A stretch of DNA of 64,000 nucleotides from Rhizobium sp. L51/94 (GTDB lineage: Bacteria; Pseudomonadota; Alphaproteobacteria; Rhizobiales; Rhizobiaceae), in assembly GCF_019355555.1 (NCBI RefSeq), contig NZ_CP072141.1:1172001-1236000 (forward strand), in the 5' to 3' direction. A program made the position numbers and the translations under genes. The notes under the pieces are model-generated. The model saw only the letters and a list, made by a program, of their open reading frames with translations. It had not been told where the DNA came from and ran no database searches. Shown here piece by piece: positions 55,267 to 64,000 of the stretch (position 1 is its first letter; each line of letters opens with the position of its first letter).

Positions 55267-56148
55267 ATGAGAACTGTAGTCGCCGGCGTTCTGGACATCG
55301 CCTACTACGAAACGGGCCGCGTCGACGGAGCGCCCGTCATACTCCTCCACGGATTTCCCTACGACCCCCATGCCTATGAGGCTGTAGCCGAGCGGCTGGC
55401 GGCAGCCGGAAAGCGCTGTATCGTACCCTTTTTGCGCGGCTATGGCGCAACCCGCTTTCTCGATCCGGACACGCCGCGCTCAGGCGAACAGGCAGCGCTC
55501 GGTGCCGATCTGCTGGCCCTGATGGATGCGCTGTCGATCCCGTCGGCAGTTCTTGCGGGCTATGATTGGGGCGGTCGCGCAGCCTGCATCGTCGCAGCAC
55601 TTTGGCCTGACCGGGTGCGGGGACTGGTCAGCGGCGGGACCGGATACAACATCCAGAACATCGCCAGATCTGTGGAACCGGACACGCCGGAGGCGGAATA
55701 CCGGTTCTGGTACCAGTATTACTTTCACAGCGAACGCGGCAGGATTGGGCTGGCCGCCGACCGGCGAGGTCTCTGCCGGCTGCTTTGGCGTCTGTGGTCG
55801 CCGACTTGGTCCTTCGACGAGGAGACGTTCGCCCGCAGCGCTTCCGCCTTCGACAATCCCGATTTTGTCGCTACCGTGATCCATTCCTATCGCCACCGGT
55901 TCGGTCTCGTTGCGGGTGACCCCGCCTACGCGGAGATCGAGCGGCATCTCGCGGCCCAACCGGCCATCGCGACGCCGACCATCGTCCTGCAAGGCGGCGA
56001 CGATGGAGTAGACCCGCCGAGCCCGGCAGACGCGGTCCATCTTCATTTCACCGGGCCGTACGAGCGATTGGTCTTGCCCGGCGCCGGCCACAACCTGCCG
56101 CAGGAGGCGCCTGAGGCTTTTGCGGACGCAGTGCTGGCGGTCGGCTAG
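55267..56148 (+). CDS. Alpha/beta hydrolase
   Basis: A 293-residue alpha/beta-hydrolase-fold protein. The oxyanion HGFPYDPHAYEAV loop, a GYDWGGRAA nucleophile elbow (Asp nucleophile in place of Ser, as in epoxide hydrolases and dehalogenases) and the terminal catalytic His in GAGHNLPQEAPE are visible. The Asp nucleophile suggests an epoxide-hydrolase/haloalkane-dehalogenase-type reaction; substrate unknown. GGAGGG lies 11 bases before the ATG at 55267, rather far; an in-frame GTG at 55243 is the alternative. Confidence 0.8.
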   Translation: MRTVVAGVLDIAYYETGRVDGAPVILLHGFPYDPHAYEAVAERLAAAGKRCIVPFLRGYGATRFLDPDTPRSGEQAALGADLLALMDALSIPSAVLAGYDWGGRAACIVAALWPDRVRGLVSGGTGYNIQNIARSVEPDTPEAEYRFWYQYYFHSERGRIGLAADRRGLCRLLWRLWSPTWSFDEETFARSASAFDNPDFVATVIHSYRHRFGLVAGDPAYAEIERHLAAQPAIATPTIVLQGGDDGVDPPSPADAVHLHFTGPYERLVLPGAGHNLPQEAPEAFADAVLAVG

Positions 56149-56271
56149 GGCATCGGGGCTGCAAACCGCAAAACGTCCTGTGGGCGATACGTGGTGTCGT
56201 CCCGATTGCTGTTGTCTTGCCCGCCTCCGCGCAGATAGGGTGCCGGCTTGTTTTGGGACAGAAAAATCACA

Positions 56272-59013
56272 GTGAACGAACGCATCGCACCCAGGATCGA
56301 GCCTTACTCGGCAAGCGAGCTTGCCACTGACGCAAGCCGCGCGTCGGCAACGCCGATGATGGAGCAGTACATAGAGATCAAGGCGAACAATCCCGGTTCG
56401 CTGCTGTTCTATCGCATGGGCGATTTCTACGAGTTGTTCTTCGAGGATGCCGTCGAGGCGTCGCGCGCTCTGGGCATCACGCTGACGAAACGCGGCCAGC
56501 ACATGGGGCAGGATATCCCGATGTGCGGCGTGCCGGTTCACGCCTCCGACGATTACCTGCAGAAGCTGATCTCGTTGGGCTTCCGTGTCGCCGTCTGCGA
56601 GCAGATCGAAGACCCGGCCGAGGCAAAGAAGCGCGGTGGCAAATCCGTCGTCAGGCGGGATGTCGTGCGGCTGGTGACGCCAGGCACGATCACCGAGGAA
56701 AAACTGCTTTCGCCGTCCGAATCCAATTATCTGATGGCACTCACCCGCATCCGTGGCGGCAGCGAGCCGCAGCTGGCGCTCGCCTGGATCGACATCTCGA
56801 CCGGCATTTTCCGGCTGGCCGAGACCGATCAGTCGCGTCTGCTCTCCGACATCATCCGCATCGATCCGCGCGAGTTGATCCTGCCCGACACGATGTTTCA
56901 CGATCCGGAGCTCAAGCCCGTGTTCGATGTGCTGGGGCGCGTGGCGGTGCCGCAGCCATCGGTGCTGTTCGATAGCGCCAGTGCCGAAGGACGTATCACC
57001 CGCTATTTTAACGTCGCGACGCTCGACGGATTTGGCAGCTTTACCCGCGCCGAGCTTGCCGCCGCTGCTGCAGCCGTTGCCTATGTCGAAAAGACCCAGA
57101 TCGCCGAGCGCCCGCCACTCGGCCGGCCGGAGCGCGAAAGCGGCGCCTCGACGCTGTTCATCGATCCCGCCACCCGCGCCAATCTGGAACTGGTACGGAC
57201 CCAGTCTGGAGACCGCAACGGCACGCTGCTGAAAGCCGTCGATCGCACCGTGACAGGCGGCGGTGCTCGGTTGCTGGCCGAACGGCTGATGTCACCGCTG
57301 ACGGATCCCGCGCGTATCAATGCCCGGCTTGATTCGATAGGCTTCCTGCTCGAGGAGCCCTCCCTCTGCAGCGATCTGCGGTCAGCCTTGAAGCACGTGC
57401 CGGATATGCCCCGCGCCCTCTCGCGACTGGCGCTCGACCGGGGCGGACCACGCGACCTGTTTGCGATTGCCAAGGGGCTGGGCGCGGCTTTCGCGATTGC
57501 CGAGATGCTGGGCGCAGCGCTGCTGCCGGGCGAACTCGACGATGCTCTTGCCGGGCTGAAGACGCTGCCGAAAGAGCTCGAATCGCTGCTCACCGGCACG
57601 CTCGCCGATGAGCTGCCGCTGTTGAAGCGTGATGGCGGCTTTCTGCGACAGGGTGCCGATGCTGATCTCGATGCGGTCCGGGCCCTGCGCGATCAGTCGC
57701 GCCGGGTGATCGCCGGGCTGCAGCTGCAATATGCCGAGGAAACCGGCATCAAGTCACTGAAGATCAAGCACAACAATGTGCTCGGCTATTTCATCGAAGT
57801 CACCGCCGGCAGTGCCGGCCCGATGATCGATACACCAGAGGCCAAGGGACGCTTCATCCATCGCCAGTCGATGGCGAATGCCATGCGATTCACGACGCCG
57901 GAACTGGCCGATCTCGAAAGCCGTATTGCCAATGCCGGCGGCCAGGCGCTGGCGATCGAACTGAAGGCTTTCGACGAAATGGTGGCAGCCGTGGTTCGCA
58001 AGGCCGAGGCGATCAAGGCAGGTGCCCGGGCGCTCGCCGTCATCGATGTCGCCGCCGGCCTGGCGTTGCTGGCCGAAGAGCAGGCCTACTGCCGGCCAAC
58101 GGTGGACGATTCGAAAATGTTTGCCATCGGTGGCGGCCGCCATCCGGTGGTCGAGCAGGCCCTGCGTCGCCAGTCGGCAGGTCCTTTCGTCGCTAACAAC
58201 TGTGATCTCTCACCGCGCGATGGGGCGCGGGACGGCGCCATCTGGCTGCTGACCGGCCCGAACATGGGCGGCAAGTCGACCTTCCTGCGCCAGAATGCGC
58301 TGATTGCCATTCTCGCCCAGATGGGCTGCTTCGTGCCGGCAACGTCGGCCCATATCGGCATCGTCGACCGCTTGTTTTCGCGCGTCGGTGCATCTGACGA
58401 TCTTGCCCGCGGGCGCTCGACCTTCATGGTCGAAATGGTCGAGACAGCGGCCATCCTCAACCAGGCCAGCGACCGTTCGCTGGTCATCCTGGATGAAATC
58501 GGCCGTGGCACTGCGACTTTCGATGGCTTGTCGATCGCATGGGCAGCGGTCGAGCACCTGCACGAAGGCAATCGTTGCCGGGGCCTGTTTGCCACACATT
58601 TTCACGAATTGACCGCACTGTCGGAAAAACTCGGGCGTCTGGCCAACGCTACGATGCGGGTCCGGGAGTGGGATGGCGAGGTTATCTTCCTCCACGAGGT
58701 CGGACCGGGTGCCGCCGATCGCTCCTACGGAATCCAGGTGGCGCGACTGGCCGGTCTGCCGGCTTCCGTCGTGGAGCGCGCCCGCGATGTCCTGACGAGG
58801 CTTGAGGACGCCGACCGCAAGAACCCGGCATCCTCGCTGATCGACGACCTGCCGCTGTTCCAGGTGGCGGTTCGCCGCGACGAGGCGTCCCGCGCACGGG
58901 GAACGTCCAAGGTCGAAGAGGCGTTGAGGGCCATCGACCTCGATGACCTGACACCGCGCGCGGCGCTTGACGCGCTCTACGAATTGAAGAAGAAGCTCAG
59001 TGAGGCCGGCTGA
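56272..59013 (+). CDS. mutS: DNA mismatch repair protein MutS
   Basis: Mismatch-recognition ATPase of about 913 residues. The mismatch-binding domain I has [32 protein letters not shown] (Phe-x-Glu present in DFYELF), then connector, lever and clamp domains, and the ATPase with Walker [16 protein letters not shown] near 662, ABC-type signature and Walker [19 protein letters not shown]. The start is uncertain: GTG 56272 gives an N-terminus like other rhizobial MutS; a TTG at 56248 extends it by eight residues. Followed by a small unknown gene and glnD. Confidence 0.96.
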   Translation: MNERIAPRIEPYSASELATDASRASATPMMEQYIEIKANNPGSLLFYRMGDFYELFFEDAVEASRALGITLTKRGQHMGQDIPMCGVPVHASDDYLQKLISLGFRVAVCEQIEDPAEAKKRGGKSVVRRDVVRLVTPGTITEEKLLSPSESNYLMALTRIRGGSEPQLALAWIDISTGIFRLAETDQSRLLSDIIRIDPRELILPDTMFHDPELKPVFDVLGRVAVPQPSVLFDSASAEGRITRYFNVATLDGFGSFTRAELAAAAAAVAYVEKTQIAERPPLGRPERESGASTLFIDPATRANLELVRTQSGDRNGTLLKAVDRTVTGGGARLLAERLMSPLTDPARINARLDSIGFLLEEPSLCSDLRSALKHVPDMPRALSRLALDRGGPRDLFAIAKGLGAAFAIAEMLGAALLPGELDDALAGLKTLPKELESLLTGTLADELPLLKRDGGFLRQGADADLDAVRALRDQSRRVIAGLQLQYAEETGIKSLKIKHNNVLGYFIEVTAGSAGPMIDTPEAKGRFIHRQSMANAMRFTTPELADLESRIANAGGQALAIELKAFDEMVAAVVRKAEAIKAGARALAVIDVAAGLALLAEEQAYCRPTVDDSKMFAIGGGRHPVVEQALRRQSAGPFVANNCDLSPRDGARDGAIWLLTGPNMGGKSTFLRQNALIAILAQMGCFVPATSAHIGIVDRLFSRVGASDDLARGRSTFMVEMVETAAILNQASDRSLVILDEIGRGTATFDGLSIAWAAVEHLHEGNRCRGLFATHFHELTALSEKLGRLANATMRVREWDGEVIFLHEVGPGAADRSYGIQVARLAGLPASVVERARDVLTRLEDADRKNPASSLIDDLPLFQVAVRRDEASRARGTSKVEEALRAIDLDDLTPRAALDALYELKKKLSEAG

Positions 59014-59034
59014 AGTCGGAAACGGGATCGCGTC

Positions 59035-59337
59035 ATGCATATCGAAAAACTGCTCACCGAAGTTCGAAATCTCTCCGACCGTTTCGTCATGCCCGAAGCG
59101 CGACCGAAGCCGGAAGCGACCATCGAGTGGCATTCCGCCCGTGGCCTGCTTGACATCGTGCTTGCTTGCGGCCGCATCTCGGATATTTCCACCCGCATTT
59201 CGGCTGCCGGTTATTGGGAGTGCGACCGCGAACTGCTGGCACAAATCGGTGCGCAGTCTCGACAGATCCTCTATCATATCAATGACATGAAGGCTATCGA
59301 GGCAAAGAATATCGCTGAAGGCCGCAGTGAAGCCTAG
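59035..59337 (+). CDS. Small unknown protein between mutS and glnD
   Basis: A 100-residue protein I do not recognise. It is predicted to be mainly helical, with a conserved-looking centre (ARGLLDIVLACGRISDISTRISAAGYWECDRELLAQ) and a final charged helix; two cysteines, no signal peptide, no membrane segment. It starts 21 bases after mutS and probably shares its transcript. Small proteins at this position may be lineage-specific. Confidence 0.6.
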   Translation: MHIEKLLTEVRNLSDRFVMPEARPKPEATIEWHSARGLLDIVLACGRISDISTRISAAGYWECDRELLAQIGAQSRQILYHINDMKAIEAKNIAEGRSEA

Positions 59338-59454
59338 GCGGGACATCAGGTGTGCACGGATGCTCCCCGCGACCGGCTTCGTCCACCTTCGTCAAATATA
59401 AACACTCTGGTTTTTATGATGCCTGTCATCGGCGAGTCAGAAGGGCTATAGCGC

Positions 59455-62352
59455 ATGGCAACGAAGAGTGAGGCGCTCCAGCAGAGGATGGCCGACAACG
59501 AGAAGCACCTTGGCCGGCGCAGGATGGCTGTCATCGATTATCCCGGCATTCTGGACGTGACCGCCGTCAGGGCCGAATGCGACGCCGTCATCGCCGCACA
59601 CAAGGGCACCCGGATAGACCTGCGCAACGCGCTTTTGCCGCCTCTAAAAAGGGCCAGCCAGGAGGCACGCGAGCGCGCCCGGTTGCGGCTCTTTGCCCAT
59701 GGCAGCGGTCTCGACTGCGCGCACGAGATTTCCTGGCTGCAGGACCAGCTGATCACCATCCTCTATGATGTCGCGGTCACGCAGGTCTACCCCGGCCAGA
59801 AGGACAAGTTCGCCGTCGCCGCGGTCGGTGGCTACGGTCGCGACACGCTGGCGCCGGGATCCGACATCGACCTGCTGTTCCTGTTCCAGCCAAAGCCCGA
59901 GGACGATACCCACAAGGCCGTCGAGTTCGTGCTTTATGTTCTCTGGGACATGGGCTTCAAGGTCGGTCACGCCACCCGAACCATCGAAGAGTGCATTCGC
60001 CTGTCGAAGTCGGACATGACGATCCGCACCGCCATTCTCGAAACCCGCTTCATTTGCGGTTACCGGCCTCTGGCGACCGAGCTCGAGGGGCGCTTCGACA
60101 AGGAAATCGTCATCGGCACCGGGCCGGAATTCGTTGCTGCCAAACTGGCCGAGCGCGACGAGCGTCATCGCAAGGCCGGCGATACCCGCTATCTGGTTGA
60201 ACCCAACGTCAAGGAAGGCAAAGGCGGTCTGCGCGACCTGCACACGCTGTTCTGGATCTCGAAATACTATTATCACGTCCGCAACACGATCGAACTCGTC
60301 AAGCTTGGCGTACTCTCGAAGAGCGAATACCGGCTGTTCGAAAAGGCCGACGATTTTCTCTGGGCGGTGCGCTGCCACATGCATTTCCTCACCAACAAGG
60401 CTGAGGAGCGGCTGTCATTCGACATCCAGCGCGAAATCGCCGAGGCGCTCGGCTATCACGCCCGTCCCGGTCTTTCTGCTGTCGAACGTTTCATGAAGCA
60501 CTATTTCCTGGTGACCAAGGATGTCGGCGATCTCACGCGCATCCTTTGTGCCGCTCTGGAGGACGAGCAGGCCAAGGCAACGCCGGGGCTGTCCGGCGTG
60601 CTCAGCCGCTTCACCCACCGCTCGCGCAAGATCGCCGGCTCTATCGAGTTCGTCGAGGATCGCGGCCGCATCGCGCTCGCCAATCCCGATGTTTTCAAGC
60701 GGGATCCTGTCAGCCTGATCCGGCTGTTTCATGTCGCCGACATCAACAATTTGGAATTCCACCCCGATGCGCTGAAGCTGGTGACACGCTCGCTGTCGCT
60801 GATCGATATCCGGCTGCGCGAGGACGAGGAAGCCAACCGGCTGTTCCTGTCGATCCTGACCTCGCCCCGCGATCCGGCGCTGATCCTGCGCCGGATGAAC
60901 GAGGCCGGCGTGCTCGGCCGCTTCATTCCCGAGTTCGGCAAGATCGTCGCGATGATGCAGTTCAGCATGTATCACCACTACACGGTCGACGAGCACCTGA
61001 TCCGCGCCGTTGCCATCCTGTCGGAGATCGACAAGGGCAAGGCCGAGGAAATTCATCCGCTCGTGAACAAGCTGATGCCCCATGTCGAGGATCGCGAGGC
61101 CCTCTACGTCGCCGTGCTGCTGCACGATGTCGCCAAGGGTCGGCTCGAGGATCACTCGATTGCCGGCGCAAGGGTCGCCCGCAAACTGGCGGCGCGCTTC
61201 GGCCTGTCGCCGAAGCAGACCGAACTTGTCGTCTGGCTGATCGAGGAACATCTGACGATGTCGATGGTAGCCCAGACCCGCGACCTCAACGACCGCAAGA
61301 CGATTATCGATTTTGCTGACCGTGTGCAGTCTCTCGAGCGGTTGAAGATGCTGGTCATCCTGACCGTCTGCGACATCCGCGCCGTTGGCCCCGGGGTCTG
61401 GAACGGCTGGAAGGGCCAGCTGCTGCGCACGCTATACTACGAGACAGAGCTGCTCCTGGCTGGCGGCTTTTCGGAAGTGTCGCGAAACGAACGCGCCAAA
61501 TACGCTGCCGAGGCGTTGTTCAATGCGCTGTCCGACTGGAGCGAGCACGACCGCGAAGCCTACGTCAAGCTGCACTACCAGCCCTATCTGCTGTCCGTCT
61601 CCCTGGAAGACCAGATCCGCCATACCGGGTTCATTCGCCAGACAGACAAGGCCGGACAGGTGCTGGCGACCATGGTCCGGACCGATAGTTTCCACGCCAT
61701 TACCGAGATCACGGTCCTGTCGCCCGACCATCCGCGCCTGCTGGCGGTGATTGCCGGTGCCTGTGCGGCGTCCGGCGCCAACATCGTCAACGCGCAGATT
61801 TTCACCACGGCTGACGGCCGTGCGCTCGACACCATCCATGTCAGTCGCGAGTTTCCGGACGATGCCGACGAGTTGCGTCGTGCTGCCACCATCGGCAAGA
61901 TGATCGAGGACGTTTTGTCCGGTCGCAAGCTTCTTCCCGAGGTGATCGCCAATCGCACCAAGCTCAAGCGCAAGAGCAAGGCGTTCGTCGTCTCACCGTC
62001 GGCAACGATCTCCAACAGCCTGTCGAACAAGTTCACCGTCGTCGAGGTCGAGGGTCTCGACCGGACCGGACTTTTGTCGGAGGTGACGGCGGTCCTCTCC
62101 GATCTGTCGCTGGACATCCAGTCGGCCCGCATCACGACCTTCGGTGAAAAGGTCATCGATACGTTCTACGTCACCGATCTCGTCGGCCAGAAGATTTCCA
62201 ACGAGAACAAGCGCGGCAACATCATCGCCCGGCTGAAGGCTGTGATGGCTGGCGAGGAGGACGAGCTGCGCCAGCGCATGCCGTCGGGCATTATCGCCCC
62301 CTCGGAGACGCCGCTCGACGATCATGAAGAAAAGGCCGGTTCCGCAGCATGA
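59455..62352 (+). CDS. glnD: Bifunctional uridylyltransferase/uridylyl-removing enzyme GlnD
   Basis: Primary nitrogen sensor (965 residues) that uridylylates PII proteins (GlnB/GlnK) when glutamine is low and removes UMP when it is high. Order of domains: nucleotidyltransferase with [20 protein letters not shown] at about 124-143, nucleotidyltransferase substrate-binding helices, HD domain with HHYTVDEHL near 506 and the metal-binding HDVAKG, then two ACT domains for glutamine (about 740-815 and 855-930). It overlaps murJ by 4 bases. Its product would act with sigma-54 and PtsN on nitrogen control. Confidence 0.96.
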   Translation: MATKSEALQQRMADNEKHLGRRRMAVIDYPGILDVTAVRAECDAVIAAHKGTRIDLRNALLPPLKRASQEARERARLRLFAHGSGLDCAHEISWLQDQLITILYDVAVTQVYPGQKDKFAVAAVGGYGRDTLAPGSDIDLLFLFQPKPEDDTHKAVEFVLYVLWDMGFKVGHATRTIEECIRLSKSDMTIRTAILETRFICGYRPLATELEGRFDKEIVIGTGPEFVAAKLAERDERHRKAGDTRYLVEPNVKEGKGGLRDLHTLFWISKYYYHVRNTIELVKLGVLSKSEYRLFEKADDFLWAVRCHMHFLTNKAEERLSFDIQREIAEALGYHARPGLSAVERFMKHYFLVTKDVGDLTRILCAALEDEQAKATPGLSGVLSRFTHRSRKIAGSIEFVEDRGRIALANPDVFKRDPVSLIRLFHVADINNLEFHPDALKLVTRSLSLIDIRLREDEEANRLFLSILTSPRDPALILRRMNEAGVLGRFIPEFGKIVAMMQFSMYHHYTVDEHLIRAVAILSEIDKGKAEEIHPLVNKLMPHVEDREALYVAVLLHDVAKGRLEDHSIAGARVARKLAARFGLSPKQTELVVWLIEEHLTMSMVAQTRDLNDRKTIIDFADRVQSLERLKMLVILTVCDIRAVGPGVWNGWKGQLLRTLYYETELLLAGGFSEVSRNERAKYAAEALFNALSDWSEHDREAYVKLHYQPYLLSVSLEDQIRHTGFIRQTDKAGQVLATMVRTDSFHAITEITVLSPDHPRLLAVIAGACAASGANIVNAQIFTTADGRALDTIHVSREFPDDADELRRAATIGKMIEDVLSGRKLLPEVIANRTKLKRKSKAFVVSPSATISNSLSNKFTVVEVEGLDRTGLLSEVTAVLSDLSLDIQSARITTFGEKVIDTFYVTDLVGQKISNENKRGNIIARLKAVMAGEEDELRQRMPSGIIAPSETPLDDHEEKAGSAA

Positions 62353-63938
62353 GTCTCGTACGTAAATTTGCGACCGTCGGTGGCGCGACGCTCGGCAGCC
62401 GCATGTTTGGTTTCGCCCGCGAAACACTGATGGCGGCAGCGCTCGGTACCGGGCCGATGGCCGACGTCTTCTACGCCGCCTTCCGTTTTCCCAACCTGTT
62501 TCGCCGGCTCTTTGCAGAGGGCGCTTTCAATGCCGCCTTCGTGCCTCTTTTTGCCAAGGAGATCGAGGCGAACGGCATCGACGGCGCAAAGCGGTTTTCC
62601 GAGGAAGTCTTTGGCGTGCTGTTTTCCGTGCTGTTCCTCATCACCGTGGTGATGGAACTCTGCATGCCGCTGCTGGTTCGATTTGTCATCGCGCCGGGCT
62701 TTGCCGACGATGCCGACAAGATGTCGATCACGGTGCGCATGGCGGCAGTGATGTTCCCGTATCTGATGTGCATGTCGCTGACGGCGATGATGAGCGGCAT
62801 GCTGAATTCGCTGCATCATTTCTTCGCTGCCGCCATCGCGCCGGTTTTCCTCAACGTGGTGATGATCGGCGCGCTGCTCTACGCGCTCTATGTCGGCGCG
62901 CCACCGCTTTCGACTGCCTGGTATATGTCCTGGGGTGTGCTGGTCGCCGGCATCCTGCAGCTGGCTGTCGTCTATTTCGGCGTGCTGCATGCCGGCATCT
63001 CGATCGGTATCCGCTTTCCGAAAATCACGCCCAACGTCAAGCGGCTGCTTATTCTGGCAGTTCCTGCCGCGATTACCGGCGGCATTACCCAGATCAACCA
63101 GATGATCGGCCAGGCCATCGCCTCCAGCCAGGAAGGCGCCATCGCCGCCCTGCAATATGCCGACCGCATCTACCAGCTGCCGCTCGGTGTCGTCGGCGTC
63201 GCAGTCGGCGTCGTGCTGCTGCCGGAACTTGCCCGTTCGCTGAAGGGCGGCAACCTGCGCGAGGCCGGCAACCTGCAGAACCGCTCGATCGAATTCGTGC
63301 TGTTCATGACCATTCCCGCCGCCTTCGCGTTGTGGATCCTCTCCGACGAGATCATCCGGCTGCTCTACGAGCGCGGCGCTTTCCACGCGCAGAACACCGC
63401 CGTCGTCGGCGCTATCCTTGCCATCTACGGCATCGGCCTGCCTGCCTTCGTCATGATCAAGGCGCTGCAGCCGGGCTTTTACGCCCGCGAGGATACGAAA
63501 ACGCCGATGCGCTTTTCCGCTGTCGCCGTCGCTGTGAACTGCGCCACGGCGCTGACCCTATTCCCGCATATGGGCGCTCCCGGCATTGCAGTGGCCGAGG
63601 CGACGGCAGGCTGGATCAGCACGGTACTGCTGTTTGGCACGCTCCTGCGTCGCGGCCACCTGGTGTGGGAATGGGCGCTGGCCCGCCGTGCCGCGCTGCT
63701 GGTCGTGGCCGCCTGCGTCATGGGTGCCGTCATCTTTTATCTGAAGCAGCGCTGGGCACCCGAACTGGCGTCCAGTGCATCGCTACCGACCAAGCTCGGC
63801 ACTCTCGGCTTGTTGATCGCCATTTCGATGGTTGTCTATTTCGCCACCGCCTTCCTCATCGGCGGCGCAAATCTTGGCATGATTCGCCGAAACCTCAATC
63901 GCAAGCCGGTGGCAAAGGATGAGGGGCCTACAGCGTGA
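62349..63938 (+). CDS. murJ: Lipid II flippase MurJ
   Basis: A 529-residue MOP-superfamily membrane protein with about 14 transmembrane helices that flips lipid II across the inner membrane. The opening [33 protein letters not shown] and the [24 protein letters not shown] motif are diagnostic. Start overlaps the glnD stop by 4 bases; the glnD-murJ pair is common in rhizobia. Its 3' end overlaps a gene entering from the right edge on the opposite strand. Confidence 0.96.
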   Translation: MSLVRKFATVGGATLGSRMFGFARETLMAAALGTGPMADVFYAAFRFPNLFRRLFAEGAFNAAFVPLFAKEIEANGIDGAKRFSEEVFGVLFSVLFLITVVMELCMPLLVRFVIAPGFADDADKMSITVRMAAVMFPYLMCMSLTAMMSGMLNSLHHFFAAAIAPVFLNVVMIGALLYALYVGAPPLSTAWYMSWGVLVAGILQLAVVYFGVLHAGISIGIRFPKITPNVKRLLILAVPAAITGGITQINQMIGQAIASSQEGAIAALQYADRIYQLPLGVVGVAVGVVLLPELARSLKGGNLREAGNLQNRSIEFVLFMTIPAAFALWILSDEIIRLLYERGAFHAQNTAVVGAILAIYGIGLPAFVMIKALQPGFYAREDTKTPMRFSAVAVAVNCATALTLFPHMGAPGIAVAEATAGWISTVLLFGTLLRRGHLVWEWALARRAALLVVAACVMGAVIFYLKQRWAPELASSASLPTKLGTLGLLIAISMVVYFATAFLIGGANLGMIRRNLNRKPVAKDEGPTA

Positions 63939-64000
63939 CGACTGCCTGGGGCGACAGGGTTGTCTCGCGGATTTCTTCGAATGCCTGCCTTGCGGCGGGG
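63928..64000 (-). CDS. C-terminal end of a gene entering from the right (partial)
   Basis: Read leftward from the edge, 23 open codons end in TAG at 63928-63930. The peptide ([22 protein letters not shown] at its end) has a protein-like composition and resembles the C-terminus of quinone-oxidoreductase/zinc alcohol-dehydrogenase-type proteins, but is too short for a firm call. It overlaps the murJ 3' end by 11 bases. A competing reading is a plus-strand frame from GTG 63935, which looks less protein-like. Confidence 0.3.
   Translation of the reverse strand, partial: PAARQAFEEIRETTLSPQAVVTL

Noticed and set aside
55480..56901. A 473-codon minus-strand frame opposite the alpha/beta hydrolase and mutS
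   Set aside because: Antisense to conserved motifs of both genes and without any family signature.

Overview
The window is a GC-rich, densely coded chromosomal segment from an alphaproteobacterium, most likely Rhizobiaceae (Rhizobium/Agrobacterium/Sinorhizobium relatives). This rests on the ornithine-lipid acyltransferase OlsB, the lptC-lptA-lptB-rpoN-hpf-ptsN order, an rpsT-dnaA pair with clustered GANTC (CcrM-type) sites between them, mutS near glnD-murJ, paired Ku genes, and DUF982/DUF2934 small proteins. I see no tRNA, rRNA, insertion sequence, prophage or CRISPR array. Nearly everything is core or shell metabolism. I did not find a clear undescribed multi-gene system; the less conventional places are flagged in the findings.

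Layout. 1-9.4 kb: the first codons of a probable MBL-fold hydrolase, glycogen debranching (GlgX), then a DNA-repair/stress group (topoisomerase IB, two convergent Ku genes, a GST-like protein, a DUF2934 protein), followed by a phospholipase-D/cardiolipin-synthase gene and an endonuclease/exonuclease/phosphatase gene. 9.4-13.3 kb: a sulfate ABC importer operon (sbp-cysT-cysW-cysA) on the minus strand. 13.5-18.0 kb: a small surface-polysaccharide set (nucleotide-sugar dehydrogenase, SDR epimerase/reductase, initiating phosphoglycosyltransferase, O-antigen ligase-like membrane protein). 18.2-19.6 kb: lone cheW, cspA with a clear promoter, long leader and terminator, and a DUF982 gene. 19.8-25.9 kb: a MacAB-type efflux pair, a Ser-rich coiled-coil protein and a two-component system. 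26-27.7 kb: small unknowns and a spermidine-synthase-like gene.

27.7-34.9 kb: ubiquinone genes ubiE-ubiB on the minus strand, then mutM, an enoyl-CoA hydratase, rpsT and dnaA on the plus strand; the 0.75 kb before dnaA looks regulatory. 35-38.7 kb (minus): isochorismatase-like hydrolase, hemW-rdgB, a VOC protein and rph, divergent from hrcA-grpE. 41-46.2 kb (minus): the LPS-transport/sigma-54/hibernation/PTS-Ntr cluster. 46.5-48.2 kb: sppA, ihfB and a LapA-like membrane protein. 48.2-51.8 kb: a GNAT protein and an orphan CoxG on the minus strand; two RNA-methyltransferase-like genes and lspA overlapping by 4 bases on the plus strand. 51.9-64 kb (plus): hybrid histidine kinase, olsB, alpha/beta hydrolase, mutS, a 100-residue unknown, glnD and murJ; a minus-strand gene enters at the right edge.

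Functional themes are envelope biogenesis (LptABC, MurJ, OlsB, LspA, cardiolipin synthase, surface polysaccharide), nitrogen/carbon regulation (RpoN, PtsN, GlnD), genome maintenance (MutS, MutM, Ku, TopIB, DnaA, RdgB) and heat/cold stress (HrcA, GrpE, CspA, HPF). All start-codon choices and motif assignments come from reading the sequence; no database search was run.
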